Source: Jiangella mangrovi
Lineage (GTDB): Bacteria; Actinomycetota; Actinomycetes; Jiangellales; Jiangellaceae
Reading direction: 5' to 3'
Assembly (NCBI RefSeq): GCF_014204975.1
Contig: NZ_JACHMM010000001.1
Location: forward strand, 434,001-498,000
Length of the DNA: 64,000 nt
The position numbers and the translations under genes were made by a program. Below the pieces are notes generated by a model, which was not told where the DNA came from, ran no database searches, and saw nothing but the letters and a program-made list of their open reading frames with translations. This document shows, piece after piece, positions 16,765 through 26,125 of the stretch. Position 1 is the first letter of the stretch; the number at the start of each line of letters is the position of its first letter.

Positions 16765-17172
16765 GTGAAGTACCTGCTGCTGAAGCACTACAGGGGCGGA
16801 CCCGACGCCGTCTCCCCACAGCCGCCGATGGACCAGTGGGCGCCCGAGGACGTCGACGCGCACATCCAGTACATGCGCGACTTCGCCGCCCGGCTGGTCG
16901 AGACGGGCGAGTTCGTCGACGAGCGTGCCCTGCGCCCCGAGGGCACGTTCGTGCGCCACGACGGCGTGGGCCGCCCGCCGGTCACCGACGGCCCGTTCGC
17001 CGAGACCAAGGACCTCGTCGCCGGCTGGATGCTGATCGACGTCGACTCGTGGGAGCGGGCGGTCGAGCTGGCCGGAGAGCTGTCCGCCGCTCCCTGCGCC
17101 GGTGGCGAGCCGGGCCGCGAGTGGCTCGAGGTCCGGCCGCTGTTCACCGAGCAGCTCCTGGGCACGGAGTGA
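16765..17172 (+). CDS. YciI/DGPF-domain protein
   Basis: 135-residue YCII-fold protein carrying the exact DGPF motif (TDGPFAETKDLVAGW, about residues 74-88). In the literature DGPF proteins are the conserved partners of group ECF42 sigma factors. GTG 16765 is the start, with AGGA upstream. The last 4 bases overlap the sigma-factor start (GTGA). Catalysis or ligand binding has not been established for this family. Confidence 0.88.
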   Translation: MKYLLLKHYRGGPDAVSPQPPMDQWAPEDVDAHIQYMRDFAARLVETGEFVDERALRPEGTFVRHDGVGRPPVTDGPFAETKDLVAGWMLIDVDSWERAVELAGELSAAPCAGGEPGREWLEVRPLFTEQLLGTE

Positions 17173-18320
17173 ACGAGGCGCTGCTGCGCGAGCTCGTCCC
17201 CGCGGTCATCGGGATCCTCGTGCGGCGCGGCGCCGACTTCGCGTCGGCCGAGGACGCCGTGCAGGAGGCCCTGATCCGGGCGCTGGCGACCTGGCCGGAC
17301 GATCCGCCCCGCGACCCCAAGGCGTGGCTCGTCACGGCCGCGTGGCACAAGTTCGTCGACGCCACCCGGGCCGAGGCCTCGAGGCGGGGGCGGGAGGTCG
17401 CGGTCGACGCCGAGCCGCTTGCCGGACCGGCGCCCTCCAGCGACGACACCCTGCGGCTCTACTTCCTGTGCGCGCACCCCACGCTGCCGCCGGCCTCTGC
17501 CGTCGCTCTGACGCTGCGCGCGGTCGGCGGCCTGACGACCCGGCAGATCGCCGCCGCCCACCTCGTCCCCGAGGCGACCATGGCGCAGCGGATCAGCCGG
17601 GCCAAGCGGAAGCTCGAGGGGCTGCCGCTGGACCAGCCCGGGGACCTCGCCACGGTGCTGCGCGTGCTCTACCTCGTCTTCAACGAGGGCTACGGGGGCG
17701 ACGTCGACCTCGCCGCCGAGGCGATCCGCATCACCCGCCAGCTCGCCGCGCTGACCGACGAGCCCGAGGTCGCGGGGCTGCTCGCGCTCATGCTGCTGCA
17801 CCACGCACGGCGCGCCTCGCGCACCGGCCCGGACGGCCGCCTGGTGCCGCTCGGGTCGCAGGACCGGTCCCGCTGGGACACCGGGCTGATCGCCGACGGC
17901 GTGACGGTCCTGCAGGCGGCCCTCGCCCGCGATCGGCTGGGCGAGTACCAGGCGCAGGCCGCGATCGCCGCCCTGCACGCCGACGCACCGAGCGCGGCGG
18001 AGACCGACTGGGTGCAGATCGTCGAGTGGTACGACGAGCTGCTGCCGCTCACCGGCGACAGCCCCGTGGTGCGGCTCAACCGGGCGGTGGCGGTCGGCGA
18101 GGCCGACGGGCCGCGGGCCGGCCTGGCCGCGCTGGACGGGGTCGATCCCGAGCTCCCGCGCTACGCCGCGGTGGCGGCGTACCTGTGCGAGCGGTCGGGA
18201 GACCTCGCGCGGGCGGCGGAGCTGTACGCCGACGCCGCCCACGCCGCCACCAGCGTGCCCGAGCGCGACCACCTCACGCGCGAGGCGGCCCGCGTGCGCC
18301 AGCAGCTGCGAGGTTCGTGA
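17169..18320 (+). CDS. ECF42-type RNA polymerase sigma factor with long C-terminal domain
   Basis: 383 residues. Sigma region 2 (about 1-75: EDAVQEALIRAL) and region 4 (about 115-155: LTTRQIAAAHL, QRISRAKRKL) are followed by a 220-residue helical, TPR-like C-terminal domain (LYLVFNEGYGGD onward) characteristic of ECF42. This extension is thought to replace an anti-sigma factor as the regulatory part. No anti-sigma gene is adjacent, and the DGPF protein overlaps upstream. Target promoters were not identified. Confidence 0.9.
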   Translation: MNEALLRELVPAVIGILVRRGADFASAEDAVQEALIRALATWPDDPPRDPKAWLVTAAWHKFVDATRAEASRRGREVAVDAEPLAGPAPSSDDTLRLYFLCAHPTLPPASAVALTLRAVGGLTTRQIAAAHLVPEATMAQRISRAKRKLEGLPLDQPGDLATVLRVLYLVFNEGYGGDVDLAAEAIRITRQLAALTDEPEVAGLLALMLLHHARRASRTGPDGRLVPLGSQDRSRWDTGLIADGVTVLQAALARDRLGEYQAQAAIAALHADAPSAAETDWVQIVEWYDELLPLTGDSPVVRLNRAVAVGEADGPRAGLAALDGVDPELPRYAAVAAYLCERSGDLARAAELYADAAHAATSVPERDHLTREAARVRQQLRGS

Positions 18321-18372
18321 GAGCATCCGGATCCGGTCGCGACTTCGAACAGGTGTGCGATACGCTGCGGAC

Positions 18373-18909
18373 ATGATCCGCCCCGGAGATCACCCCAGCG
18401 CGGCCTGGGCCGGCCTGGCCCCCGGCACCGTCCTCAACGCCGTGCTCGAGACGTTCGACCCGCCCGCGCTCCCCCGCCGCGACCTCCCCCGCGTCGCCGC
18501 GGCCTACCAGCGCCAGGGCTCCCACCTCGACGCCATGCAGGCCCGCATCATCGCCGAGCTGGCCTCGCGGGCCGAGCCGCCGGGCGGCGCGGCCACGCCG
18601 GTCACCATCGCCGAGGCCCTGCACCTCGACCTCGACACCGCGACGGAGCTCGTCACCCTCGCCGTCGACCTCGTCACCGGCCTGCCCGCCACGCTCGCGG
18701 CCCTCGACGACGGCCGCATCACGCTGGCGAAGGCGCGCGTCATCGCCCGGCGCACCCGGCGGCTCGGCCCCGCCACCCGGGTCGCGGTCGAGGCCGTCGC
18801 CCTGGCCCGCGCGCCCGAGCTCACCGAGCCGCAGCTGCGCCGCTGGCTCGACGACGCCATGACGCCGCCGGAGAACGGCGAGAACGGCGAGGCTCGTGCC
18901 TCGTCCTGA
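18373..18909 (+). CDS. DUF222-like protein lacking the HNH part
   Basis: 178-residue protein resembling the N-terminal helical half of DUF222/13E12-type proteins (YQRQGSHLDAMQARIIAEL; GRITLAKARVIARRT). Full-length members continue into a C-terminal HNH nuclease; here the frame ends after a low-complexity ENGENGEARASS tail and no HNH sequence follows before the convergent gene at 18949. It may be a truncated relic or a short natural variant. ATG 18373 is 52 bp after the sigma-factor stop. Confidence 0.65.
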   Translation: MIRPGDHPSAAWAGLAPGTVLNAVLETFDPPALPRRDLPRVAAAYQRQGSHLDAMQARIIAELASRAEPPGGAATPVTIAEALHLDLDTATELVTLAVDLVTGLPATLAALDDGRITLAKARVIARRTRRLGPATRVAVEAVALARAPELTEPQLRRWLDDAMTPPENGENGEARASS

Positions 18910-18948
18910 ACCGGACGAGGCGCGAGCCCGGGTCGGCCGCGGGTGGGA

Positions 18949-21285
18949 TCAGCCCCGGTCGTGGCGTGGCACCAGCATGATCCGCTGCTCGGTGTGCCGC
19001 TCGATGGCCCCGCGGCTGTACAGCAGCGGGAAGTAGTCCCACGTCGACCACCGCTCGACCAGGTCGTCGTAGTGCCGGCTGCCCGGGACCCCGGACTGGC
19101 CGGGCACGTTCAGCGCGATCGAGTTGTCCCACCGGCCGACGTCCAGCACCATCTTGAACGACGCCGCGGCGCTGGCCAGCGGGTTGCCGCCGCTGCCCGG
19201 CATCTGCACCGACGGGATGTCCCAGTCCGGCATCAGGTCGCCGAGCCGGTGGTTCCAGCCCACCGTCACGCCGCGGTACGCCCACTGCGACGGGTCGTCG
19301 CCGTGCCCGGCCTGGGCGGCGGTGAACGCGTCGCGCAGGCTGGTCAGCAGCAGCTCGTCGCGGGTCGCCGCGCCGCCGTCGAACCAGGCCTCGGGGTCGC
19401 GCAGCGCGTCCTCGACCACGAGCCAGTCGAGGTTGCCGAACTCGTCGAGATCGTCCGGCGCCACCAGCTCGGCCTTGACCGCCTGGTTGATGCGGGTCTC
19501 CCAGTAGCCGCGGTACAGCAGGGCGTGCGGCGAGCCGACCTCCTCGCGGAAGTCGTAGCCGCGCATGAACTCCAGCGCCTGCGCGGTCACGGGGTCGGCC
19601 GGATCGAGGGCGCCGGCCATGCCCATGATCTCGCGGGTGCGGATGTTGAGGATGTCGCTCTGCAGCGCCGCGGACTCCTGCACCGTGTGGTCGTCGTCGG
19701 CGGCCAGCACCTCGTCGATCCGGTTCTTGCGGATCGGGTCGGACCAGATGTACCCGAACCGGCTGTCGTCCTGGGCGTTGAACTGGTTGGCCGTCGCCGC
19801 GAACCCCTCCGGCGGGTTGAACAGCGACGGGAACTCCTCGATGCCGCGGAAGCCGGCCCACTCGTACCGCCCGTCGCCGGGCACCGGCAACAGACCGTCG
19901 AAGCCGACCCGGACCGGCGCCTTCCCGCCGGGCTGCCAGCCGATGTCGCCGTGCACGTCCGCGTACACCTGGTTCTCGCCGGGGGTGGCCCAGCGCGACA
20001 TGGCGTCGGTGAAGTCGTCCCAGCTGCGCGCGTTCATGTAGCCCGAGCTGCCGAAGTACGGCGCCGTGCCGGGCTCGGTCCACACCGTGCGCACCGCGTA
20101 GGCGCGGTGGTTCTCCTCGTCGACGAGCGTGACCGGGCCGTGGCGGGTGAAGACCAGGTCGTGGGTCTCGGTGCCGCCGCCCCGGACGTCGATCTCGGTC
20201 GGCCGGACCTCGAACGGCTCCCACTCGCCCTGGTACAGGTACCGCTCGTTGGTCTCGTCGAGCTCGTACACGTACAGGTCCGCCTCGTCGACCGCGAAGA
20301 TCGTCAGGCCGAACGCGGCGGTCCCGTTGTGCCCGATCGAGATGCCGGGCAGACCGGGCTCACCGGCGCCGATCACGTCCAGCTCCGGGGAGCTCAGGTG
20401 CGTGATGTAGCGCAGGGACGGGTTCTCGTGCGCGCGATGCGGGTCGTTGGCCAGGATCGGCCGCCCGGTCGCGGTCTTGTCCGCCGACACCACCCAGTTG
20501 TTGCTGCCGGGCTCGAAGTCGGGGCGGTCCTCGACGGTCAGCGGGCGCGCCGCGTCGCCGGTGAAGCGCACCGACGACGTCGCCAGGTCGTACACGTCCA
20601 GGACGTCGGCGGGGATGCTGCAGGGGTCGAGCCCCTCGGGCACCCGGGTGGTGTGGTCGGGCTCGTAGCGCTCCCGCAGCGGGTCGAGGTCGAGGCGGCC
20701 GCGGCAGGCCAGTCCGCGGGCGAGCGAGACCTCGTTGCTGACGCCGCGCGTGAGACCGTGCGTGCGGTTGCGGACGGCGTCCTCCGGCGCCCACCTGTCC
20801 GGGAAGTAGTCCAGCAGCCGGAACTCCGGCGGCAGCGCCTCGGGGTTGTCCTCGAGCCAGTCGATGTAGGCGTTGATGCCGGCGGCGAACCGGGTGGCCA
20901 TCTCCTCGGCGCCTTCGCCGTAGGCGGCCCACTCGTCCTCCATGTCGCCCTGGTAGAGGAACAGGCGGGCGGCGCGGTCCTGCTCGACGTAATCCGGTCC
21001 GAAGACCTCCGACAGCTGCCCGAGCCCGCGGCGGCGCCACAGGTCGATCTGGAACAGCCGGTCGCGGGCGACGTTCCAGCCCTGGGCGAAGAACGCGTCC
21101 TCGGAGCTGCGGGCGAAGATGTGCGGCACGCCCCACTCGTCGACGTTGATCCGGACAGGCGAGTCGAGGCCCTCGACGCGGTAGCGCTCGACCCCGGTTC
21201 CCTGAGCCTGCGACGGCACCAGCAGGCCGGCCACGAGGAGCAGCGCCGCCGCTCCTACCAGGCCCAGGCGTCTCGATCTGGACAT
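18949..21285 (-). CDS. Secreted penicillin acylase-family N-terminal-nucleophile hydrolase
   Basis: 778-residue precursor. A signal peptide spans about 1-28 (basic start, then GAAALLLVAGLLV, cleavage near QAQ-G). The N-terminal chain has DEWGVPHIFARS; the beta chain should begin at Ser261 in PGSNNWVVSADK, the catalytic Ser exposed by self-cleavage. Family members hydrolyse amides such as penicillins or acyl-homoserine lactones; the substrate here is unknown. ATG 21285 has GGGAG 7 nt upstream. The upstream region carries five regularly spaced TTGAC repeats. Confidence 0.9.
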   Translation of the reverse strand: MSRSRRLGLVGAAALLLVAGLLVPSQAQGTGVERYRVEGLDSPVRINVDEWGVPHIFARSSEDAFFAQGWNVARDRLFQIDLWRRRGLGQLSEVFGPDYVEQDRAARLFLYQGDMEDEWAAYGEGAEEMATRFAAGINAYIDWLEDNPEALPPEFRLLDYFPDRWAPEDAVRNRTHGLTRGVSNEVSLARGLACRGRLDLDPLRERYEPDHTTRVPEGLDPCSIPADVLDVYDLATSSVRFTGDAARPLTVEDRPDFEPGSNNWVVSADKTATGRPILANDPHRAHENPSLRYITHLSSPELDVIGAGEPGLPGISIGHNGTAAFGLTIFAVDEADLYVYELDETNERYLYQGEWEPFEVRPTEIDVRGGGTETHDLVFTRHGPVTLVDEENHRAYAVRTVWTEPGTAPYFGSSGYMNARSWDDFTDAMSRWATPGENQVYADVHGDIGWQPGGKAPVRVGFDGLLPVPGDGRYEWAGFRGIEEFPSLFNPPEGFAATANQFNAQDDSRFGYIWSDPIRKNRIDEVLAADDDHTVQESAALQSDILNIRTREIMGMAGALDPADPVTAQALEFMRGYDFREEVGSPHALLYRGYWETRINQAVKAELVAPDDLDEFGNLDWLVVEDALRDPEAWFDGGAATRDELLLTSLRDAFTAAQAGHGDDPSQWAYRGVTVGWNHRLGDLMPDWDIPSVQMPGSGGNPLASAAASFKMVLDVGRWDNSIALNVPGQSGVPGSRHYDDLVERWSTWDYFPLLYSRGAIERHTEQRIMLVPRHDRG

Positions 21286-21321
21286 GTGGACTCCCTTCTG
21301 CACGGCATGGGGGAGAAAGGT

Positions 21322-21426
21322 GTCAACCCTGGAAAAACCAGGTGACAAGCGAGTCAACCGATGGATGACCTCGACGTCAACAGATCGATCTCAATACCGC
21401 GTCAATAGTCACGGCTAAGACGTCAA
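21322..21426 (-). promoter_or_regulatory. Five TTGAC repeats upstream of the penicillin acylase gene
   Basis: Read on the minus strand, TTGAC occurs at 21422-21426, 21401-21405, 21376-21380, 21353-21357 and 21322-21326, with starts 21-31 bp apart. This is an unusually regular array in the promoter region. They may be regulator half-sites; some could act as -35 elements, but no good -10 partner is visible. A small hairpin CCTGG-A5-CCAGG lies at 21328-21342. Confidence 0.45.
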
Positions 21427-21465
21427 TGATTCCTAAACCCGCAGCTCACAGCGGGACGGACGGCG

Positions 21466-22395
21466 TCAGGAGGCCGCGCGCAGCGCCTCGGTGGTGACGG
21501 CGGTCAGCGCCAGCGCGACCACCTCGGCCGGGTCGAACCAGCGGGCGCCGACGGTGGAGCCGCCGACGTCGGCCAGCACCAGCTCGGCGGGCTCGTCGAC
21601 CACCACGTCGTAGTAGGGGCGCACGCCGTGCCAATCGATCGCGAAGCCCTCGGGGCCCAGCTGCTCGGGCTCGCGGTGGCTGGCCACACCGAGCAGCCGG
21701 CGCACCCGGCCGATCTGCCCGGTCTCTTCGTGCAGCTCGCGCAGCAGCGCCTGCGAGGGCTGCTCGCCGAAGTCGGTGCCGCCGCCGGGCAGGTGCCAGC
21801 AGCCGGCGTCGGGGTAGCCCTCGGCCACCTGGGTGAGCAGGATGCGCCCGTGCGGGTCGCGGACCAGCCCGTACGCGGCGAAGCGCTGCACGGTGTGGCG
21901 GCCGTCGGGCGCCTGCTGGATGTGGAAGCCGGGAAGCTCGGGCATCTGCTCCGGCGGCAGGTCCGTCGTCGACAGCGGGAGCTTGAGGACCTGCGCGACG
22001 AACGGGCGCAGCTGCAGCGTCGCCGCCTCGTCGAGGCTGACCCAGCGGACGTCGTCGACCATGGGCGAGAGCGGCTCCGGCTCGCCGCTGATGACCTCGG
22101 CCTCGAACAGGATGCGGTCGGTGTGCAGCGTGACCTCGCGGTGCGGCCGGGCTCGGGTGTCGGCGAGCACGTCGATGGGCGTGACGGCGCGCAGCAGCAG
22201 CCCGGACTCCGCGGCCGCCTCGCGCACGACGGCGTCGCGCGGGTGCTCGCCGTGCAGGACGCTGCCGCCCGGAAGGGTCCAGACCCCCGGCGTCCCCGAC
22301 TTCACCGACTCGCGGATCAGCAGCACGCGCGCGGACGCGTCGAGACAGACGGCGTAGGCGGCGATGCGGCGGAGCGGTTTCAGTGCGGGGGTCAC
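21466..22395 (-). CDS. Tandem Nudix-domain protein
   Basis: 309 residues with two Nudix domains. Domain 1 (about 10-135) has GGSVLHGEHPRDAVVREAAA followed by ESG, in which one Glu of REUxEE is Ala, so it may be inactive. Domain 2 (about 165-300) has an intact box GGGTDFGEQPSQALLRELHE followed by ETG. Substrate unknown. GTG 22395 is the start. Two-domain arrangements occur in some actinobacterial nucleotide-sanitising enzymes, but the assignment is open. Confidence 0.85.
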   Translation of the reverse strand: MTPALKPLRRIAAYAVCLDASARVLLIRESVKSGTPGVWTLPGGSVLHGEHPRDAVVREAAAESGLLLRAVTPIDVLADTRARPHREVTLHTDRILFEAEVISGEPEPLSPMVDDVRWVSLDEAATLQLRPFVAQVLKLPLSTTDLPPEQMPELPGFHIQQAPDGRHTVQRFAAYGLVRDPHGRILLTQVAEGYPDAGCWHLPGGGTDFGEQPSQALLRELHEETGQIGRVRRLLGVASHREPEQLGPEGFAIDWHGVRPYYDVVVDEPAELVLADVGGSTVGARWFDPAEVVALALTAVTTEALRAAS

Positions 22396-22771
22396 GAGAC
22401 AGGAGTGTCGCCCGCGCGGGCATGCCGATCAAGGGGCATCTCCGAGACCGAGACAACGAGTCATTTCTACTGCTAAACGGCCCGCGAACAGGTATGATGC
22501 GCACTTCGGCGGTTCCCCGGGCGATCCGCACGCCGTCCGGCCCGCTCGTGGTGACGCGTCGCCGTCACGTGCGCCGATCGGCCGTTCCCGCAGGACCCGA
22601 TGCTTGCCCCGTCACAGAATCTGGTCGATCGTCACACTTCGCCGCGTGACCTGGCCGATTACCCCCCAATTGACCACAGTGGTGGGCATAGGTCCCGTGG
22701 CCGCAACACTCGCGCAGCGGCCGGGGACAACGGCTCCCGCGCAGCTCGACGGGGACGGAGCAGCGGGAGCG
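22396..22771. other. Spacer upstream of the tandem Nudix gene
   Basis: No convincing gene. It presumably holds the promoter of the minus-strand Nudix gene and trailing sequence of adnB; only short arginine-rich shadow frames cross it. Confidence 0.4.
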
Positions 22772-22823
22772 CGATGGTCGCCGGACCAGCGCCTTGCAGG
22801 GCAGCGGGGTCCGGCGACCATCG
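22772..22823 (-). terminator. Second hairpin downstream of adnB
   Basis: Perfect 16-bp inverted repeat (22772-22787 with 22808-22823) and a 20-nt loop, 69 bp beyond the adnB stop. No U-tract. It forms a tandem pair with the hairpin next to the stop. Confidence 0.55.
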
Positions 22824-22850
22824 TGGGCCCATTCGTTCCCGCCAGGAACT

Positions 22851-22890
22851 GGGCCGCGGCGAGCTCGATAGCCCCACCTCGCCGCGGCCC
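22851..22890 (-). terminator. Hairpin at the end of the adnAB operon
   Basis: Perfect 13-bp stem (22851-22863 with 22878-22890) and 14-nt loop starting 1 nt after the adnB stop codon. A likely U-less terminator. Confidence 0.65.
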
Positions 22891-22891
22891 C

Positions 22892-25800
22892 TCAGTCCTC
22901 CGCCTGGGGGACGGCCGTCACCAGCGCCGTCAGCTCCTCCTCGGCCATGAGGTCGGCGGGGCGGACGGTGACGTTCTGGCGCACGTGGTGGAACGCGGCG
23001 CCGACGTGGTCGAGCGGCAGACCGTAGAGCCGGGCGAACGCCAGCCGGTACGCCGCCAGCTGCACGGTGCGGGCCGCGGCCTCCTCGTCGGTGGCCGGCG
23101 GTCGGCCGGTCTTCCAGTCGACGACGTCGATGCCGCCCTGCTCGGTGCCGAACACGGCGTCGACCCGGCCGCGCAGCAGCACCCCGGCGACCAGCAGCTC
23201 GAACGGCGCCTCGACCTCGACCGGGGTGCGCCCGGCCCAGTGGCTGCCCAGGAACGCCTCTTGCAGCGAGGCCAGCTCGCGGTCGGGCGCGGCGCCGTCG
23301 TCGGCGAAGCCGGGCAGCTCGTCGACGTCGAGCAGGCGCGGCGCGCCCCAGCGCGACTCGAGCCACGAGTGGAACAGCGTGCCCCGGCGGGCCAGCGGGG
23401 CGGGCGGGCGCGGCACGGGACGGCGCAGGGACCGGGCCAGGCCCTCGGGGCTCTCGCGCAGCGCCACGAGCTGCGACACCGAGAGGTGCTCGGGCAGCGC
23501 GACGTCGATGGGCCGCAGCGAGGAGTGGCGCTCGCGCTCGGCCAGCAGCCGCTCGACCTCGGCGTCCCACTCGGTGGCCGGTTGCTCGGGATCGAAGAGC
23601 ACGCCGTCGACGGCGCCCTGCTGGGAGCGGACGAGCGCGGCGCCGTCCTCGAGCAGCGCGCGCCGCTGCCCGAGCGGGTCGTAGGGCCAGCGCAGCTCGC
23701 GCACGTTCTGGGTGAGCGGGTTGGTGTCGTCGTCCTCGGGCGGCTGCACCCACACGCCGACCTCGCCGGCGCCGTCCTGGCACGCCACCTTGATCTCGTG
23801 CAGGAACATCGACAGCTCACGTGGCCGGACGGCGTCGTCCCAGACGTAGCCGGAGCAGACCAGCATGTGCCGGGCCCGGGTGACGGCGACATAGGCCAGC
23901 CGGCGCTCCTCGAGCCGGGCCGCCGCCGCGGCGTCGCCGTAGAACGCGTCGACGGCGTCGCGGACGCCCACCTGGTCGGCAGCGCCCGAGAGGTCGAGCG
24001 GCGGCAGCGAGCCGGCGTCGCCGCGCAGCGCGTACGGCAGGTCGCCCGGGTCGCCGAGCCAGGCCCGCTGCTTCTCGCCGCCGGACGGGAAGATCTTGTC
24101 GACCAGCCCGGTGACGAACACCGCGTCCCATTCGAGGCCCTTGGCGCCGTGCACCGTGAGCACCTGGACGCGGTCGCCGGAGACCTCGACCTCGCCGGGC
24201 GCCAAGCCGCGTTCGGCGGTCTCGGCGGCCTCGAGGTAGGCCAGGAACCCGGAGAGCGTGCTGCCGGCGTCGCGGTTCTCGAACTCGGCGGCGACGTCGA
24301 GGAAGCGGTCGAGGTTGGCTCGCCCGCCCGGGCCGCGCCGCGCCGCCAGCTCGATGTCGAGGCCGAGCGTGCGCTGCACGTCGTGGACCAGCTCGGTGAG
24401 CGACTGGCCGGTGCGGGTGCGCAGCTCGCGCAGCTCGGCCGAGAGCGTGCGCAGCCGGCGCCCGCCGTCGGGCGAGAACCAGCCGTCGCCCTGGGGCAGC
24501 GCGTCGAGGGCGTCGACGATGCTCAGCTCGTCGACCTCGTCGAGCGCGATGCCGTCGGCCGCCTGGCCGCGCCCCGGCCGCCCGCCGCCGGTGTCGCCGT
24601 CGGGCCGGCCCAGCCGCCGCGCCCAGCGGGCGAGTGCGTCGAGGTCGCGCGGCCCGATGCGCCAGCGCGACCCCGTGAGCAGCCGCATGAGGGCGTCGCC
24701 GCGGGACGGGTCGTTGACGACGCGCAGCGTGGCCACGACGTCGCCGACCTCGGCCGTGGCCAGCAGGCCGCCGACGCCCACGACCTCGACCGGCAGGTCG
24801 ACGGCCCGCAGCGCCGACTCGAGCCGCGGGATCTGGCTGCGGTTGCGGACCAGCACCGCCACCGTGCGGCCGTCGTCGGAGGCGTCCCAGAACGCCCGGG
24901 CGCGGCGCGCGACGTCGGCGGCCTCGTCGTCGGCGGTGAGGTGCAGCGACGCGACGACGGTGGACGGCGGCAGCCCGGCGAACGCCGTCAGCTCGGGCAC
25001 GTCGAGGCCCTGGGCGCGCAGCGGCTGCGACAGCCGGTTGGCGACCTGCAGGATCTCGGCGCCGTTGCGGAAGCTCGTGGTCAGGGAGTCGAGCCGGGCC
25101 AGGCCGCCGCTGCCGCCGTCGTCGCCGATCGCCTGGAACTCGCGGCGGAACGACGTCAGCGTGCCGGCGCTGGCGCCGCGCCAGCCGTAGATGGACTGGC
25201 ACGGGTCGCCGACCGCCGTGACCGGGTGGCCGCCGCCGAACAGCGACCGCAGCAGCACCAGCTGCGCGTGGCTGGTGTCCTGGTACTCGTCGAGCAGCAC
25301 CACGCCGTACGCGGCCCGCTCGGCCTCGCCGACCTCGGGGAACCGGTCGGCCAGGGTGGCGGCGAGCTCGGCCTGGTCGGCGAAGTCGAGGACCTCGTCG
25401 GCCTGCTTGCGGGCCCGGAACTCCTCGACCACCGGGAGTAGCGCCACCCGGGCGTCCTGGACGGCCAGGCCCTTGGCGACGTCGGCGTAGAGCAGGTCCT
25501 TGGTGCGCTGTGCCTTGGCCTTGGGCAGCGACTCGATGTGCGCGCGCAGGCCGGCCGTGTACTCCTGGATCTGCGGCGGGGTGACGAGGTGCCCGGCCAG
25601 TTCGTTGTGGAGGTCGAGGACCTTCTGCACGACGGTGGACGGCGCGTAGCCGACGGCGTCCATGTCGCCGTCGTAGGCCGACACGACCCGCTGGGAGTAC
25701 TGCCAGGCCACGGCCTCGGTGATGAGTCGCGCGCCGGGCTCGCGGCCGAGACGCAGGGCGTGCTCGGCGACGATGCGCCCGGCGTAGGCGTCGTAGGTGA

Positions 25801-26125
25801 GCACCGTCGGTTCGCCGTCGAGGAGGTCGGGCGGCACCAGCCCGCGCGCGGCCAGCTGCGACAGACGGCGGCGGATGCGGGCGGCCAGCTCGCGGGCGGC
25901 CTTGCGGGTGAACGTGAGGCCGAGGACGTCCTCGGGCCGGACCAGGCCGGACGCGACCAGCCAGACCACGCGCGCCGCCATGGTCTCGGTCTTGCCCGAG
26001 CCGGCGCCGGCGACGACGACGCCCGGCGCGAGCGGCGCGGCGATGGCCGCCTCCTGCTCCGGCGTCGGGTCGGGCTGGCCGAGGCGGCGGGCCAGCTCCG
26101 TGGGCGAGAGGGTCGTCGTCGTCAC
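22892..26125 (-). CDS. adnB: AdnB subunit of the AdnAB helicase-nuclease
   Basis: 1077-residue UvrD-type motor plus RecB-like nuclease, resecting DNA double-strand breaks as part of AdnAB. Walker A GAGSGKT at 40-46 (GAGSGKTETM is typical of AdnB), LLDEYQD, GDPCQSIYGWRG, TVHGAKGLEWD and VAVTRARH for the motor; the nuclease has GRVDAVFG and DVVDWKTG near the C-terminus. Start is GTG 26125, overlapping the adnA stop (GTGA), so the two subunits are translationally coupled. Gene order adnA-adnB matches mycobacteria. Confidence 0.93.
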   Translation of the reverse strand: MTTTTLSPTELARRLGQPDPTPEQEAAIAAPLAPGVVVAGAGSGKTETMAARVVWLVASGLVRPEDVLGLTFTRKAARELAARIRRRLSQLAARGLVPPDLLDGEPTVLTYDAYAGRIVAEHALRLGREPGARLITEAVAWQYSQRVVSAYDGDMDAVGYAPSTVVQKVLDLHNELAGHLVTPPQIQEYTAGLRAHIESLPKAKAQRTKDLLYADVAKGLAVQDARVALLPVVEEFRARKQADEVLDFADQAELAATLADRFPEVGEAERAAYGVVLLDEYQDTSHAQLVLLRSLFGGGHPVTAVGDPCQSIYGWRGASAGTLTSFRREFQAIGDDGGSGGLARLDSLTTSFRNGAEILQVANRLSQPLRAQGLDVPELTAFAGLPPSTVVASLHLTADDEAADVARRARAFWDASDDGRTVAVLVRNRSQIPRLESALRAVDLPVEVVGVGGLLATAEVGDVVATLRVVNDPSRGDALMRLLTGSRWRIGPRDLDALARWARRLGRPDGDTGGGRPGRGQAADGIALDEVDELSIVDALDALPQGDGWFSPDGGRRLRTLSAELRELRTRTGQSLTELVHDVQRTLGLDIELAARRGPGGRANLDRFLDVAAEFENRDAGSTLSGFLAYLEAAETAERGLAPGEVEVSGDRVQVLTVHGAKGLEWDAVFVTGLVDKIFPSGGEKQRAWLGDPGDLPYALRGDAGSLPPLDLSGAADQVGVRDAVDAFYGDAAAAARLEERRLAYVAVTRARHMLVCSGYVWDDAVRPRELSMFLHEIKVACQDGAGEVGVWVQPPEDDDTNPLTQNVRELRWPYDPLGQRRALLEDGAALVRSQQGAVDGVLFDPEQPATEWDAEVERLLAERERHSSLRPIDVALPEHLSVSQLVALRESPEGLARSLRRPVPRPPAPLARRGTLFHSWLESRWGAPRLLDVDELPGFADDGAAPDRELASLQEAFLGSHWAGRTPVEVEAPFELLVAGVLLRGRVDAVFGTEQGGIDVVDWKTGRPPATDEEAAARTVQLAAYRLAFARLYGLPLDHVGAAFHHVRQNVTVRPADLMAEEELTALVTAVPQAED

